From contig JAEZLP010000010.1 of the NCBI GenBank assembly GCA_023415235.1, positions 42,671 to 106,670 on the forward strand: a stretch of DNA of 64,000 nt, written 5' to 3'. The notes under the pieces were generated by a model. The model was given only the letters and a program-made list of their open reading frames with translations. It made no database searches and was not told where the DNA came from. A program made the position numbers and the translations under genes. The DNA comes from Bacillota bacterium (lineage in GTDB: Bacteria; Bacillota; Clostridia; Peptostreptococcales; Anaerovoracaceae). Numbering within the stretch: position 1 is the stretch's first letter; each line of letters starts with the position of its first letter. Shown here one piece after another: positions 17,203 through 25,939 of this stretch.

Positions 17203-18150
17203 TCATAGAACTCCGCTTTCTAGGATTTCCAGCTTTTTGCTGTCCGCATCAAGCCGCGCTGCAACGCCAATAGGGATTGTGGCAATATCGTCGGTATGCC
17301 CCAGGGGCAGCCCGTAAATAGCAGGCACCTTCAAAGGTTTTAAATAGTAGTCCAGCACGTCCTCCAGGCTGGTATCCACATAGTAGCCTGGATTGTATAG
17401 GAAAGGAACGCAGTTGTGGCATTCCCCGACTACGATTCCGGCCGCTTGCTCCAGCTTTCCTGCATTCCTCAAATGGGAAAGCATGTGATCGAACATCCAT
17501 GGTTCCGTATCCAGATCCTCTAAAAACAAGATCTTTCCCTTCGTATCGATCTCATAGGGCGTTCCCAGAGTCGCACAGATCAAGGTCAGATTACCTCCGA
17601 TCAGGATGCCTTCCGCGGTTCCCGGATTGATCCTGTTAATCCACTTTTTCGGATTTGCCAGCTTGATCTCGCCCAAAGGCTCGGTCTGTCCAATGGCTTT
17701 AAAGAATGTCTCCTTTGTGTATTCTGTCAGGTCCTCGCTGTTGAATCGGGACATTCCGGGCCCATGGAAGGTAACAACGCCTGAAAATTTTGAGATCGCC
17801 ATATGGAGGGAGGTAATATCGCTGAACCCGGTAAAAATTTTCGGATTCTGCGAGATCATGTCAAAGTCGATATGACGGATCAACTGGGCAGCTCCGTATC
17901 CGCCCTGGGTTACAAATATTGCATCAATATCATCTCTTCTGAACATTTCGTTGAGGTCGTCCGCTCTTTCTTCCTCCGTGCCGGCGACAAATCCCTTGGA
18001 TTTATTCAGATTCCGTGAAAGTACAACCTTGTAGCCCATCCCCTCCAGAGTCTCCACTCCGCGGACCACCTCGCTTTTTTTCTCCGATGGGCTGGAAGGG
18101 GAGATCACTCCGATCGTATCTCCGGGATTCAGTTTCTTTGGCTTTTTCAT
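17203..18150 (-). CDS. LD-carboxypeptidase (peptidase S66, LdcA/MccF-like)
   Basis: Cytoplasmic serine peptidase that in LdcA removes the terminal D-Ala from murein tetrapeptide during wall recycling. The sequence has KLNPGDTIGVISPSSP at the start, the nucleophile region FTGFSDIT near residue 110, the catalytic Glu region LEDLDTEPWMFDHML and the His in YGLPLGHTDD. About 315 residues is normal for S66. ATG 18150 matches the family start; a GTG at 18165 sits inside the GAGGTG ribosome binding site. It leads the opp string, 35 bp upstream of the binding-protein gene. MccF-type self-immunity activity is an alternative within the same family. Confidence 0.88.
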   Translation of the reverse strand: MKKPKKLNPGDTIGVISPSSPSEKKSEVVRGVETLEGMGYKVVLSRNLNKSKGFVAGTEEERADDLNEMFRRDDIDAIFVTQGGYGAAQLIRHIDFDMISQNPKIFTGFSDITSLHMAISKFSGVVTFHGPGMSRFNSEDLTEYTKETFFKAIGQTEPLGEIKLANPKKWINRINPGTAEGILIGGNLTLICATLGTPYEIDTKGKILFLEDLDTEPWMFDHMLSHLRNAGKLEQAAGIVVGECHNCVPFLYNPGYYVDTSLEDVLDYYLKPLKVPAIYGLPLGHTDDIATIPIGVAARLDADSKKLEILESGVL

Positions 18151-18303
18151 CCCTGTTATTTTCACCTCTTTTCTTCTCTCGCTGAGGTTCCCGAGTCTCC
18201 TGCCGTGCTGAAGGCGATTCTGGCCTTCTGTTTATCCTATCCTGCTTCTCAGCGAAAGATGTTCATAACTTGAAATCTCTTTTTATATTGTGAATTTTCC
18301 GAC

Positions 18304-18333
18304 ATTATATCACCATATTCTTCTGGAAATCAA
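18304..18333 (-). promoter_or_regulatory. Probable promoter of the LD-carboxypeptidase/opp operon
   Basis: Minus strand TTGATT, 18 bp, TATAAT, about 150 bp upstream of the LD-carboxypeptidase start. The long leader between them shows no clear structure. Confidence 0.55.
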
Positions 18334-18352
18334 TATTTTTCCAATTTTTTAT

Positions 18353-18365
18353 GTGACAATGTCAC
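18353..18365. promoter_or_regulatory. Palindromic operator candidate GTGAC-AAT-GTCAC
   Basis: A perfect 5-bp inverted repeat with a 3-bp centre, 20 bp upstream of the minus-strand promoter and about 160 bp upstream of the plus-strand reductase gene. It resembles Crp/Fnr-superfamily sites (TGTGA...TCAC) but with a shorter spacer. A Crp/Fnr gene ends the divergent operon. Regulator assignment is inference. Confidence 0.4.
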
Positions 18366-18521
18366 TGAGATCCCGTTTCATAAATGATAGGTTAAATATA
18401 GATTGTGATAGAAATAACAAAATTTATTAAAAGAACGCATCGTTTAATTGCAGCGGATTGAGGAATATTTCTAATAGATGTTCTTATACCGTTTTCAATG
18501 TCATTTGTTAAGGAGAAAGAT

Positions 18522-21083
18522 ATGAGTAAGAAGATATTAATCATCGGCGGCGTGGCCGGAGGCGCCACGACTGCCGCCAGACTCCGAAGATTGGATGAAT
18601 CTCTGGAAATTATCATGTTTGAACGGGGTGAATACATTTCCTATGCCAACTGCGGCCTTCCTTATCACATCGGAAATGTCATCAAGGAGCGGGACACCCT
18701 GCTGCTGCAGACACCGGAAGGAATGAAAGCAAAGTATGACATTGACGTCAGAATAAATAACGAGGTTGTCTCCATCGACCGGGAGAGGAAAGTGGTGCGA
18801 GTCAAGAAAGTCAAGACAGGCGAAGAATATGAGGAAAGCTATGACGTGCTGGTGATTTCGACCGGTTCATCTCCCCTGAAGCCTCCCATTCCTGGTATAG
18901 ATGGCCCCGGAATATTCACTCTCTGGACCGTGCCGGACATGGACCGAATCAAAAAATTCATTGCAGAGCATAAGCCCGGAAGGGCTGCCGTAATCGGCGG
19001 CGGATTCATCGGTCTTGAGATGGCGGAAAATCTCCGCAAGGTGGGCTGCGAAGTCGCCGTAGTGGAAATGCTGAATCAGGTCATGGCGCCCATCGATTAC
19101 GAAATGGCCCAGCTTGTCCATGAAAATTTGAGGCTGAACAATGTCCGATTGGAGCTGAACAACGGCGTGAAGCAGTTCCAGCACACTAACGGCGTCACCA
19201 CCATCACGCTGCAGGACGGTAAAACAATCGATGCGGAGCTGGTCATCCTCTCCATAGGCATACGGCCCAACAGCGGGCTGGCTAAGGAATGCGGCCTGAA
19301 GCTCAATGACAGAGGCGGCATTGTAGTCGACGAACATCTGAAGACATCCGATCCCAGCATTTATGCGGTAGGAGATGTTATAGAGGTGGATGAGTTCGTC
19401 TTCAAGAATAAAACCATGATTCCCCTGGCCGGTCCAGCAAACAAGCAGGGACGAATCTGCGCAAACAACATCGCCAGAGACGCCGGCTCTCTCGGAGGCG
19501 ATCTTGAAAAATACAACGGCACCCAGGGAACCTCCATTGCCCAGGTGTTCGATCTGTCAGTCGCCGCCACCGGTCTGAATGAGAAAACACTTAAGGCTTT
19601 AGGGTTGGAACAGAACAGGGATTATTTTGTCGCCCTGATCAATCAGAAATCCCATGCAGGCTATTATCCCGAAGCGGCTCCCCTTACACTGAAGCTGATC
19701 TTCGGCAGAGACGGAAAAATCTACGGAGCCCAGATCGTGGGTCAGGATGGCGTGGACAAGAGAATCGACACCATCGCAACTACCATGAGGCTGGGGGGAA
19801 CGGTACATGACCTGGCGGAGCTTGAACTCGCATACGCGCCTCCTTATTCCTCGGCCAAGGATCCGGTCAACATGCTTGGCTTTGTGGCGGGGAACATTCT
19901 GGAAGGAATCAGCACCTTTGTAGACTGGAAGGAGTTCGAGGAACTGGAGGAGTCCGGGGGTGAAGAATGCATCATCCTGGATGTTACGGAGGAGATGGAG
20001 AGAATGGCGTTCCAGATCCCCAATTCCTGCCATATTCCGCTGGGTCAGCTGCGGCATCGGATAGGCGAGCTGGATAAGAGCAAGCTGATTATCCCGTACT
20101 GCGCCATCGGAGTCAGATCCTACAATGCGGCCCGGATCCTTTTAAACAACGGTTTTGAAAAGGTAAAGGTTCTCCCCGGAGGAACGAGCTTCTATAAATC
20201 CGTATACCATGAAAGATATATGTCGGGCGCGCCTGCCGGCGGCGTCGGAGCAGAAGGGGGCGGCATTGCCGTGAACCAGGTTGAAATGAGGAATCAAACC
20301 GTTGATTTTGACAATATTGTTGCCAAGGAGATGCTGGACTGCAGCGGACTCCAGTGTCCAGGCCCGATCATGAGAGTGTTCCAGACCATCAAGGATATGA
20401 AGGATGGTGAAATCCTGCAGGTGTCGGCAACCGATATGGGTTTTGCCCGGGATATCGAAGCCTGGTGCAGGAGAATGGGGAATACTTTATTGAAAGCAGA
20501 GCGTTCCGGTAAGGAAACCATCGTATATATCCAAAAGGGCCGCGGCAGTGCTCATGTGGCGGAGGCCGAAACGGCGGCGCCGATCACTTCCGGAGCTCAT
20601 AGCTCCGCCCTTCCTGAGGGAAAGACCATCATCGTCTTCAGCGGCGATCTGGATAAGGTCCTGGCTTCCTTCATCATTGCCAACGGAGCAGCGGCAATGG
20701 GAAGGCCGGTAACCATGTTCTTTACATTCTGGGGCCTGAACGCCCTGAGAAAGAAGGAAAAACCAAAGGTAAAAAAGCCCTTCATGGACGCCATGTTCGG
20801 CGCCATGATGCCCAGAGGCACTTCCAGACTCACCCTGTCCAATATGAACATGGGCGGCATGGGCACGGCGATGATGAAAAAGGTCATGAAGGACAAGAAT
20901 ATCGATTCTTTGGAGGATCTGATGAAGCAAGCCATGTTCAACGGCGTAAGACTGGTAGCCTGCACCATGTCCATGGATGTCATGGGAATTACGAAGGAAG
21001 AGCTCATCGATGGCATTGAGTACGCCGGCGTGGCTGCTTACCTTGGAGACGCGGAAGAGTCAAACGTCAATCTGTTTATCTAA
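18522..21083 (+). CDS. FAD-dependent CoA-disulfide/persulfide reductase fused to rhodanese, TusA and DsrE modules
   Basis: A 853-residue multi-domain sulfur-handling enzyme. Residues 1 to about 450 form a CoA-disulfide-reductase type flavoprotein: GGVAGGATTAARLRR, redox Cys in YISYANCGLPYHIG near 43, NAD site VIGGGFIGLEMAENL, and YAVGDVIEV. About 465 to 555 is a rhodanese domain with active-loop CAIGVRSYNA. About 595 to 665 is a TusA domain (LDCSGLQCPGPIMRV). About 690 to 853 is a DsrE/DrsE2-like domain with CTMSMDVMG. Such fusions are known in Firmicutes and are linked to polysulfide or persulfide reduction. ATG 18522 is chosen because AAGGAG lies 6 nt before it. It is a single-gene unit ended by a hairpin. 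Confidence 0.9.
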   Translation: MSKKILIIGGVAGGATTAARLRRLDESLEIIMFERGEYISYANCGLPYHIGNVIKERDTLLLQTPEGMKAKYDIDVRINNEVVSIDRERKVVRVKKVKTGEEYEESYDVLVISTGSSPLKPPIPGIDGPGIFTLWTVPDMDRIKKFIAEHKPGRAAVIGGGFIGLEMAENLRKVGCEVAVVEMLNQVMAPIDYEMAQLVHENLRLNNVRLELNNGVKQFQHTNGVTTITLQDGKTIDAELVILSIGIRPNSGLAKECGLKLNDRGGIVVDEHLKTSDPSIYAVGDVIEVDEFVFKNKTMIPLAGPANKQGRICANNIARDAGSLGGDLEKYNGTQGTSIAQVFDLSVAATGLNEKTLKALGLEQNRDYFVALINQKSHAGYYPEAAPLTLKLIFGRDGKIYGAQIVGQDGVDKRIDTIATTMRLGGTVHDLAELELAYAPPYSSAKDPVNMLGFVAGNILEGISTFVDWKEFEELEESGGEECIILDVTEEMERMAFQIPNSCHIPLGQLRHRIGELDKSKLIIPYCAIGVRSYNAARILLNNGFEKVKVLPGGTSFYKSVYHERYMSGAPAGGVGAEGGGIAVNQVEMRNQTVDFDNIVAKEMLDCSGLQCPGPIMRVFQTIKDMKDGEILQVSATDMGFARDIEAWCRRMGNTLLKAERSGKETIVYIQKGRGSAHVAEAETAAPITSGAHSSALPEGKTIIVFSGDLDKVLASFIIANGAAAMGRPVTMFFTFWGLNALRKKEKPKVKKPFMDAMFGAMMPRGTSRLTLSNMNMGGMGTAMMKKVMKDKNIDSLEDLMKQAMFNGVRLVACTMSMDVMGITKEELIDGIEYAGVAAYLGDAEESNVNLFI

Positions 21084-21149
21084 TAACCGACTAATGGCCG
21101 TCGGGAAAATCCCCCTCGGCGGATATGACAATTCTCCCATAAAACAATA

Positions 21150-21182
21150 AAAGAACAAGCCGACCATGGGCTTGTTCTTTTT
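21150..21182. terminator. Terminator between the reductase and a convergent gene
   Basis: AAAGAACAAGCC / GGCTTGTTCTTT inverted repeat with a 7-nt loop followed by T residues, 66 bp after the reductase stop. The A-run on the other side allows use by the convergent gene. Confidence 0.85.
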
Positions 21183-21205
21183 ATTATATGACTATCAGCA
21201 ATTAA

Positions 21206-21613
21206 TTATAAACCCAGTGTTTTGAGCCATTCCAATGCTTCTTCCCGTGTCCTGAAATACTCTGTCGACACTTTTTCAGCATGGGAATCGTTCTGATGCC
21301 GTTTGGCTTGTACTTTGATGGAGGCCATTCCCCCGGCAACAAACGCCATAGCGATACATCCGGCTGCTTCGCATTCCTGATGCATCCTGGCGAACTCCTT
21401 CTGGGTTTCGGCGTCAAAAACGGGGCTCATTTTCTCGATCATCGGTATGTAAGCCCAATTCCCACCAAAGCTTTTCCCTTTTTGAACCAACAAATCTGTC
21501 AATTTTCTGATGTCCGGGGCGGTTGCCTGTCCAATCCCCTCCGTGCAAAGAATCTTCCTGCCAGGTACATCAATAAAGTTTACAACCCAATTCTGTGATG
21601 CGTCGTTGCTCAT
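21206..21613 (-). CDS. Hypothetical protein, possible SpoIIAA/STAS-like fold
   Basis: 135 residues, no signal peptide and no membrane segment. I do not recognise a named family with certainty. The segment WVVNFIDVPGRKILCTEGIGQATAPDIRKLTDLLV at the N-terminus and EYFRTREEALEWLKTLG at the C-terminus resemble the layout of SpoIIAA-like STAS proteins, which often end with a helix of this kind. Two cysteines lie in HQECEAAGC near the middle. The ATG at 21613 follows GGAGG by about 8 nt; an upstream ATG at 21634 overlaps that site. It lies downstream of the 21.9 to 27.5 kb operon on the same strand, but a 267-bp gap makes co-transcription uncertain. Confidence 0.6.
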   Translation of the reverse strand: MSNDASQNWVVNFIDVPGRKILCTEGIGQATAPDIRKLTDLLVQKGKSFGGNWAYIPMIEKMSPVFDAETQKEFARMHQECEAAGCIAMAFVAGGMASIKVQAKRHQNDSHAEKVSTEYFRTREEALEWLKTLGL

Positions 21614-21880
21614 ACTTCTACCTCCATGTTTCATATATAATTACTCAAATTCCCCGGTCAAAATCTACCGTGAAAGTTGAGCATTTACCGAGGATTATCA
21701 CTATCATGCAGTATCATGAAGTACCTGCAGAATTTGTCAATTTATCTTTATATATACCATTTTATATAAATTCATGCAAATAATCAATAGTATATAATAA
21801 ATAAAAACTGTTCCTACGGTTTATTATGAATAACAGGAAAAACTTCATCTCATTCCTTGATTGCGAATATTTGTTGGTAC

Positions 21881-23479
21881 TTACTGATTGAGAAAATTCT
21901 CATAGGTCCTTTTGATCAGGATGACTCCCTGCTCCCGGGACGTTTGACCCAAGGGGTTGATGGTATTGCCGCCGACTCCTTTCATAATATTGTTCTTGTT
22001 CGCAAATCGCACTTCGTTGATGGCCCAGGAAGCGATTTTGTTTTCGTCGTCAAACCGGTCATAATCCGTTACGGTAAATGTTAAATTCGGTTTGGCGGCC
22101 TTTAAGGCTCTTGTGATCATAACGCAGATCTCCTGACGGCTGATCTTGCTGGCCGGCGCAAAGCGGTCCGCCGATACCCCTTTTACGATGTCGAGCTCAT
22201 AGGCTTTCAGAACGTCGATGTCCGACGTATCGGCAAAGGGATTTACGGTGCAGGGCAGTGCCTGTTTGCCGCTGAGCTTTTCATAGAGTTTTACTGCGAT
22301 TCCGCAAAACTCTTCTCTGGTGATATCCTGCTTCAGATTCGTTTTCACTTTATCCGTAAATAAATTCATTCCTTCCGCGATTTCAAGCTCGGAAACCGCC
22401 CAGCTGCTGGCTGACATATAGTCAACATCGGTATTTTCAACAGTCTCCTCTTCTGCTGCAGTTTGGCTGCTTACGATGACGGGAATGCTTACTTTCGTCA
22501 ATGCGGAATCAATTCCCATAAGGGTAGCGGTAACGGATGCGGTTCCCTGGCCCTTACCGGTCACCAGCCCTGCCGAGTCCACCTTCACAACGGAATTGTC
22601 CGTACTGGAAAACGCCAGCGAAGATATAACAATGTCCTCAACATCTCCCCATACCCAACCATCCGATGACATTTGCCTTATGATATCCCCTCCGGTAAGC
22701 TGTTTCGTTCCGTTGATATCCAGTGTCAGCGGGGAACCTTTATATGTGATCCGGAATTGCGGGCCAATTGTCATCACTGCATTTAAGGAGTTCAACTCAT
22801 TTCGAAGCGGATCTCCGAATACATTCAGATAGTTATTGCTGAGATTCAATTCGCCTATGCTTTGCGGCAGCGCGGGCAGACTGGCAAGTTTATTGTAGGA
22901 ACAGTTTAAATACTCAAGGTTGGATGGCAGCTGCGGCAGCTCTGCCATCTCATTATGACTGCAGCCCAGAGTCTTCAAGGTATTCGGCAGCCGCGGCAGA
23001 CTGGTCAGTTTATTGTAGCTGATATCCAAGTGTTCAAGCTGTTTGGGAAGCTTCGCGACTGTTTTAATCTCATTTAACTTTAAATCAAGAGATTGTAACG
23101 TATCTGGCAATTCAGGCAGACTGGTCAGTTTGTTGGCGTAAAGATTCAAGGATCTTAGTCCGTCAAAATGTTCGATCCCGTCAAGGCTCTTGATTCCGGC
23201 GCTGGAGAGAAGCAATTTATAATTGTTGTCGTCCATTTTGCTCGTAATTTCCAGCTGTGTGAATTTCCCCGGCGATCCGGATTTCCCCAGCCACTCCCAA
23301 ACCTTTTGCTTGAATACTGCATCGGTAAAATCATCGGAAATATCCTCCAGCGTTGGCGTTGTGACTGATTTAGAGGGCTCCGATGGAATCGTCAGCGCGA
23401 AAACCGATCCGGCCGAAACGAATACCAGTAAGACACATAGGAAGACGGATATAATCAATGAGTGATTTTTTTTCATCAT
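21881..23479 (-). CDS. Secreted surface protein: leucine-rich repeats, Ig-like domain, SLH-type C-terminus
   Basis: Signal peptide at residues 1 to about 28. Residues about 85 to 225 contain repeats of roughly 20 to 22 residues with the pattern LxSLxLxxNKLTSLPxLPxxL (for example LEHLDISYNKLTSLPRLP), a bacterial LRR of the SLP type. Around 250 to 345 is a Big_2-like domain ending VTGKGQGTASVTATL. From about 365 to the end are two to three SLH-like segments (ASSWAVSELEIAEGM, FAPASKISRQEICVMITRAL, NPLGQTSREQGVILIKR), which would anchor the protein to secondary wall polymers. ATG 23479 has GGAGG upstream. It is the last gene of the operon starting at 27537. Confidence 0.85.
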   Translation of the reverse strand: MMKKNHSLIISVFLCVLLVFVSAGSVFALTIPSEPSKSVTTPTLEDISDDFTDAVFKQKVWEWLGKSGSPGKFTQLEITSKMDDNNYKLLLSSAGIKSLDGIEHFDGLRSLNLYANKLTSLPELPDTLQSLDLKLNEIKTVAKLPKQLEHLDISYNKLTSLPRLPNTLKTLGCSHNEMAELPQLPSNLEYLNCSYNKLASLPALPQSIGELNLSNNYLNVFGDPLRNELNSLNAVMTIGPQFRITYKGSPLTLDINGTKQLTGGDIIRQMSSDGWVWGDVEDIVISSLAFSSTDNSVVKVDSAGLVTGKGQGTASVTATLMGIDSALTKVSIPVIVSSQTAAEEETVENTDVDYMSASSWAVSELEIAEGMNLFTDKVKTNLKQDITREEFCGIAVKLYEKLSGKQALPCTVNPFADTSDIDVLKAYELDIVKGVSADRFAPASKISRQEICVMITRALKAAKPNLTFTVTDYDRFDDENKIASWAINEVRFANKNNIMKGVGGNTINPLGQTSREQGVILIKRTYENFLNQ

Positions 23480-23545
23480 CTCATAAACCTCCATTCAAAT
23501 GATGTGCACGTTTTCGATGAAATCATGCAACCTTATAACGGGGCG

Positions 23546-24247
23546 CTAGTTGAAATAGGGATCGGCAATCATCATGATATCCGGATTCGTCGACTTTGGT
23601 GTTCTATCGTAAACCAGATTCCTTATGTACAGGGTCTTTATTTGTGGGATATCGATTTCAAACGGTATGGACTCCCCGCTGTTGATGGTGATTTCTTTTA
23701 TAACCCTTCCCTCGTAATCATTTTCGTGGATTCTGATGATGACCTGCTCCGTGCTGCCGTCATTGTCCTCCATACAGGCGACTCCTCCGAACTTCTGATA
23801 TTTACCGTTGGGATATACAAAGCCGCTGAATTCATAATATCCATCCGTTCCGGTATAAACAATACCGGATTGATACTGTATGTCATTGACAAGAAGCAGA
23901 TTCTGATCCGTGGTGAACTGACTGGTATAATGCTTTTCAAAATCTGCACCTTTTAAGGGCGTTTTTCCCCGTTCCCCAAGATAAACCGTATTGTTCTCAT
24001 AATCAACCGCGACATTCAGAGCGCCGGCTAAAGAACGAACCGGCAGGTAGGTCCGGCCATTGTAGGTAATAGGAACCAGTCTTGAGCCGTCTGTATCGGT
24101 GGGGACAAATTCCGTGCCGTTCACCTCGATTTTTATGCCGTAATTCAGGATGGCTCTGATTTCCGGATTGGCCGCCGCATAGGCGCCTACCGACATGACA
24201 ATTACAAACACGATGCTTACGATGAAGCAAACCAGTTTTCTATTCAC
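23546..24247 (-). CDS. Secreted stalk-domain (copper amine oxidase N-terminal-like) protein
   Basis: GTG start after AGGAGG. A signal peptide (about residues 1 to 25, ending AYAA) is followed by the typical stalk domain: IKIEVNGTEFVPTDTDG, then LVPITYNGRTYLPVRSLAGALN and VDYENNTVYLG, residues about 35 to 95. The C-terminal part (about 110 to 233) is a predicted beta-rich domain I cannot assign; it contains GTDGYYEFSGFVYPNGKY and a charged HENDYEGR stretch. Proteins with this stalk are exported and often surface-associated in Clostridia and Paenibacillus. It follows the repeat lipoprotein gene by 48 bp on the same strand. Confidence 0.8.
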   Translation of the reverse strand: MNRKLVCFIVSIVFVIVMSVGAYAAANPEIRAILNYGIKIEVNGTEFVPTDTDGSRLVPITYNGRTYLPVRSLAGALNVAVDYENNTVYLGERGKTPLKGADFEKHYTSQFTTDQNLLLVNDIQYQSGIVYTGTDGYYEFSGFVYPNGKYQKFGGVACMEDNDGSTEQVIIRIHENDYEGRVIKEITINSGESIPFEIDIPQIKTLYIRNLVYDRTPKSTNPDIMMIADPYFN

Positions 24248-24295
24248 TTTTATTTCCTCCTGTAAAAAAATGTCTTCGATGCTCCGTTCAGAAAA

Positions 24296-24877
24296 TCAAT
24301 CGAGCATTAGGTCATTGATGTCTGCGGCCTTGTCGTCCTCAAACACGATGGTGATTCCGCTGCCGTCGCTGTTGCTCCATGTGTAGGTAACGGTTTCCTC
24401 GCCGGAAATGATCTGACGCATCATCTCCGTACCGGGACCCAGGACATTCTCAACCTCGGACAGACTGCTGCCTTCGGTCAATTGGCGGAATAATTTCGCT
24501 GTGACCTTATCCTTGCCTTTCAGATACGGGCCCAGATAGGCCTGAGTTTTGGCGTTGGCCTTGCCGTCCGTGAAGGTTACGCTGATATTGCTGCCATCGT
24601 CATTTGTCCATAAATACTGCTTGATCACGTCGCCGTCCACGGATGCCTCTCCGGGCGAGCCGGTGATTGCGACGACCTCCTCATAGGTGCTGCCCATGCC
24701 GATCTGAAGATACATATCCAGGGTATAGGTTCGATCATCCTCTGCCACAGCGGATGCATCCTCCTCATTGGCGGTCTGGGATCCGCCTTGGTCATTGCTG
24801 CCTTGCTCTGCGCCCGAATCATTGCAGCCGCAGAGCAGCAGCGCGAGGATGGCAACAATCAGAATCAATCTTTTCAT
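24296..24877 (-). CDS. Lipoprotein with two BamE/BLIP-like repeats
   Basis: 193 residues. The lipoprotein signal MKRLILIVAILALLLCGC has a good lipobox with Cys at 18. After an acidic, low-complexity linker come two similar repeats: MYLQIGMGSTYEEVVAITGSPG near 70, ending in YLWTNDDGSNISVTFTDGKA, and RQLTEGSSLSEVENVLGPGTE near 130, ending in YTWSNSDGSGITIVFEDDKA. This helix-then-sheet pattern is that of the SmpA/BamE-like or DUF3862/BLIP fold. ATG 24877 has GGGGAAG upstream; a longer in-frame start at 24943 overlaps the zinc-ribbon gene and lacks a site. Function unknown; the fold usually mediates protein binding. Confidence 0.8.
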   Translation of the reverse strand: MKRLILIVAILALLLCGCNDSGAEQGSNDQGGSQTANEEDASAVAEDDRTYTLDMYLQIGMGSTYEEVVAITGSPGEASVDGDVIKQYLWTNDDGSNISVTFTDGKANAKTQAYLGPYLKGKDKVTAKLFRQLTEGSSLSEVENVLGPGTEMMRQIISGEETVTYTWSNSDGSGITIVFEDDKAADINDLMLD

Positions 24878-24896
24878 ATTTACTTCCCCTTTGCAT

Positions 24897-25562
24897 TTAT
24901 ACTCTTGTTCCGCATTCCCCGCAGAATTTAACGCCGGATGCAATCGATGCTCCGCAGGAGGGGCAGGTTTTCATTGCCATGGAAGCCCCGCAGTTGTTGC
25001 AGAACTTCCCCGTGCCTCCCGGTTTTCCGCAGGAGGGGCAGACAATCGTCTTTGACTCGATCTCTCCTTTGAAAACAGTTGTCTCGTCGGCCTTCGCATT
25101 AATATCCTCAACCATTTTTCTGGAACGGGCCGCCGCGATTTCCACGTTCATCCTCGGAGCGCATTCCACACAAAGATCTTCGTCTTCGTTGTAGTCCGCG
25201 TCGCAGACCCATTGCCGACATTTATGGCAGCGGTGAAAATGACGCTGAGCTTCATTCTGCGCGTATTCAAAGGCCTTCTCATGCTCCTTCTGCCATTCCG
25301 GACTCATTCCCTCAAACCGTTCCGATAAAATATCGCTTCCATAGCCCGCCCGCCAGACGGCGTCTCCCAGCCTTCCGCCGAGAAAACCGCTCAGGACTCT
25401 GGCCCCGCCGGTCACCCCCCGCAGAAGAGAACCTTTTTTATAGGTTTCCGATTCCACAAAGGAGGATTTATAGCCGTCATGACATAAGTCGCAGTAAAAG
25501 GTGAACTGAAACCCCGACTCCGTGGAATTATCCTCGTAATTTCTTGTGAACGCTTTTAGCAT
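24897..25562 (-). CDS. Zinc-ribbon protein with C-terminal double ribbon
   Basis: 221 residues, cytoplasmic by absence of a signal. Metal-binding pairs: CDLC near residue 24, CHKC and CDAD near 115, CVEC near 132, then two canonical zinc ribbons at the C-terminus, CPSCGKPGGTGKFCNNC and CPSCGASIASGVKFCGEC. Between them is a helical stretch (EIAAARSRKMVEDINAKAD). The N-terminal half (FCxxC-type site plus a glycine-rich segment LLRGVTGGARVLSGFLGGRLG) is not a family I can name. GAGGTGAG precedes the ATG. It is one of three adjacent zinc-ribbon genes that differ in their non-ribbon parts. Confidence 0.8.
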   Translation of the reverse strand: MLKAFTRNYEDNSTESGFQFTFYCDLCHDGYKSSFVESETYKKGSLLRGVTGGARVLSGFLGGRLGDAVWRAGYGSDILSERFEGMSPEWQKEHEKAFEYAQNEAQRHFHRCHKCRQWVCDADYNEDEDLCVECAPRMNVEIAAARSRKMVEDINAKADETTVFKGEIESKTIVCPSCGKPGGTGKFCNNCGASMAMKTCPSCGASIASGVKFCGECGTRV

Positions 25563-25580
25563 ATTAACTCACCTCTGTTT

Positions 25581-25910
25581 CTATTTCCCGATTTTTTTAC
25601 CGCAGGCCCTGCAATGGGTATTCTGAAAAAATACCATTTCACCGCACCGCTTGTTGGGACAGGGTACCATCAGGCTCCTGCCGCAGGATTGGCAGCGGTC
25701 AGCGACAAAGGTATTTTCCCCGCAGAAGGGGCAATGAATCACAAGGGGCCTTCCGCATCCGGGGCAGACCGTATCCTCTCCGGATACTTCCCGCAGGCAG
25801 GCGGGACACCGCAGCGCAAAGGGGCTTCGGTTGCCGCATTTTGGGCAGAATCGGGAGTCAGGTTCAATTAAAGCATTGCAGAAAATGCAGTTTTTCTTAT
25901 AGGTCGCCAT
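25581..25910 (-). CDS. Multi-zinc-ribbon protein
   Basis: A 109-residue protein that is almost entirely zinc ribbons: CIFCNALIEPDSRFCPKC, CPACLREVSGEDTVCPGC, CPFCGENTFVADRCQSC and CPNKRCGEMVFFQNTHCRAC, so four CxxC...CxxC units in tandem (the last with a CxxxxC first pair). No other domain is present. AAGGAG lies 6 nt upstream of ATG 25910; the in-frame ATG at 25958 overlaps the preceding gene and has no site. Ribbon-only proteins of this type are common in Clostridia and usually act as protein- or nucleic-acid-binding scaffolds; the partner is unknown. Confidence 0.8.
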   Translation of the reverse strand: MATYKKNCIFCNALIEPDSRFCPKCGNRSPFALRCPACLREVSGEDTVCPGCGRPLVIHCPFCGENTFVADRCQSCGRSLMVPCPNKRCGEMVFFQNTHCRACGKKIGK

Positions 25911-25939
25911 ACTTTTCTCCTTGCTCTCTTCCGAAATAG

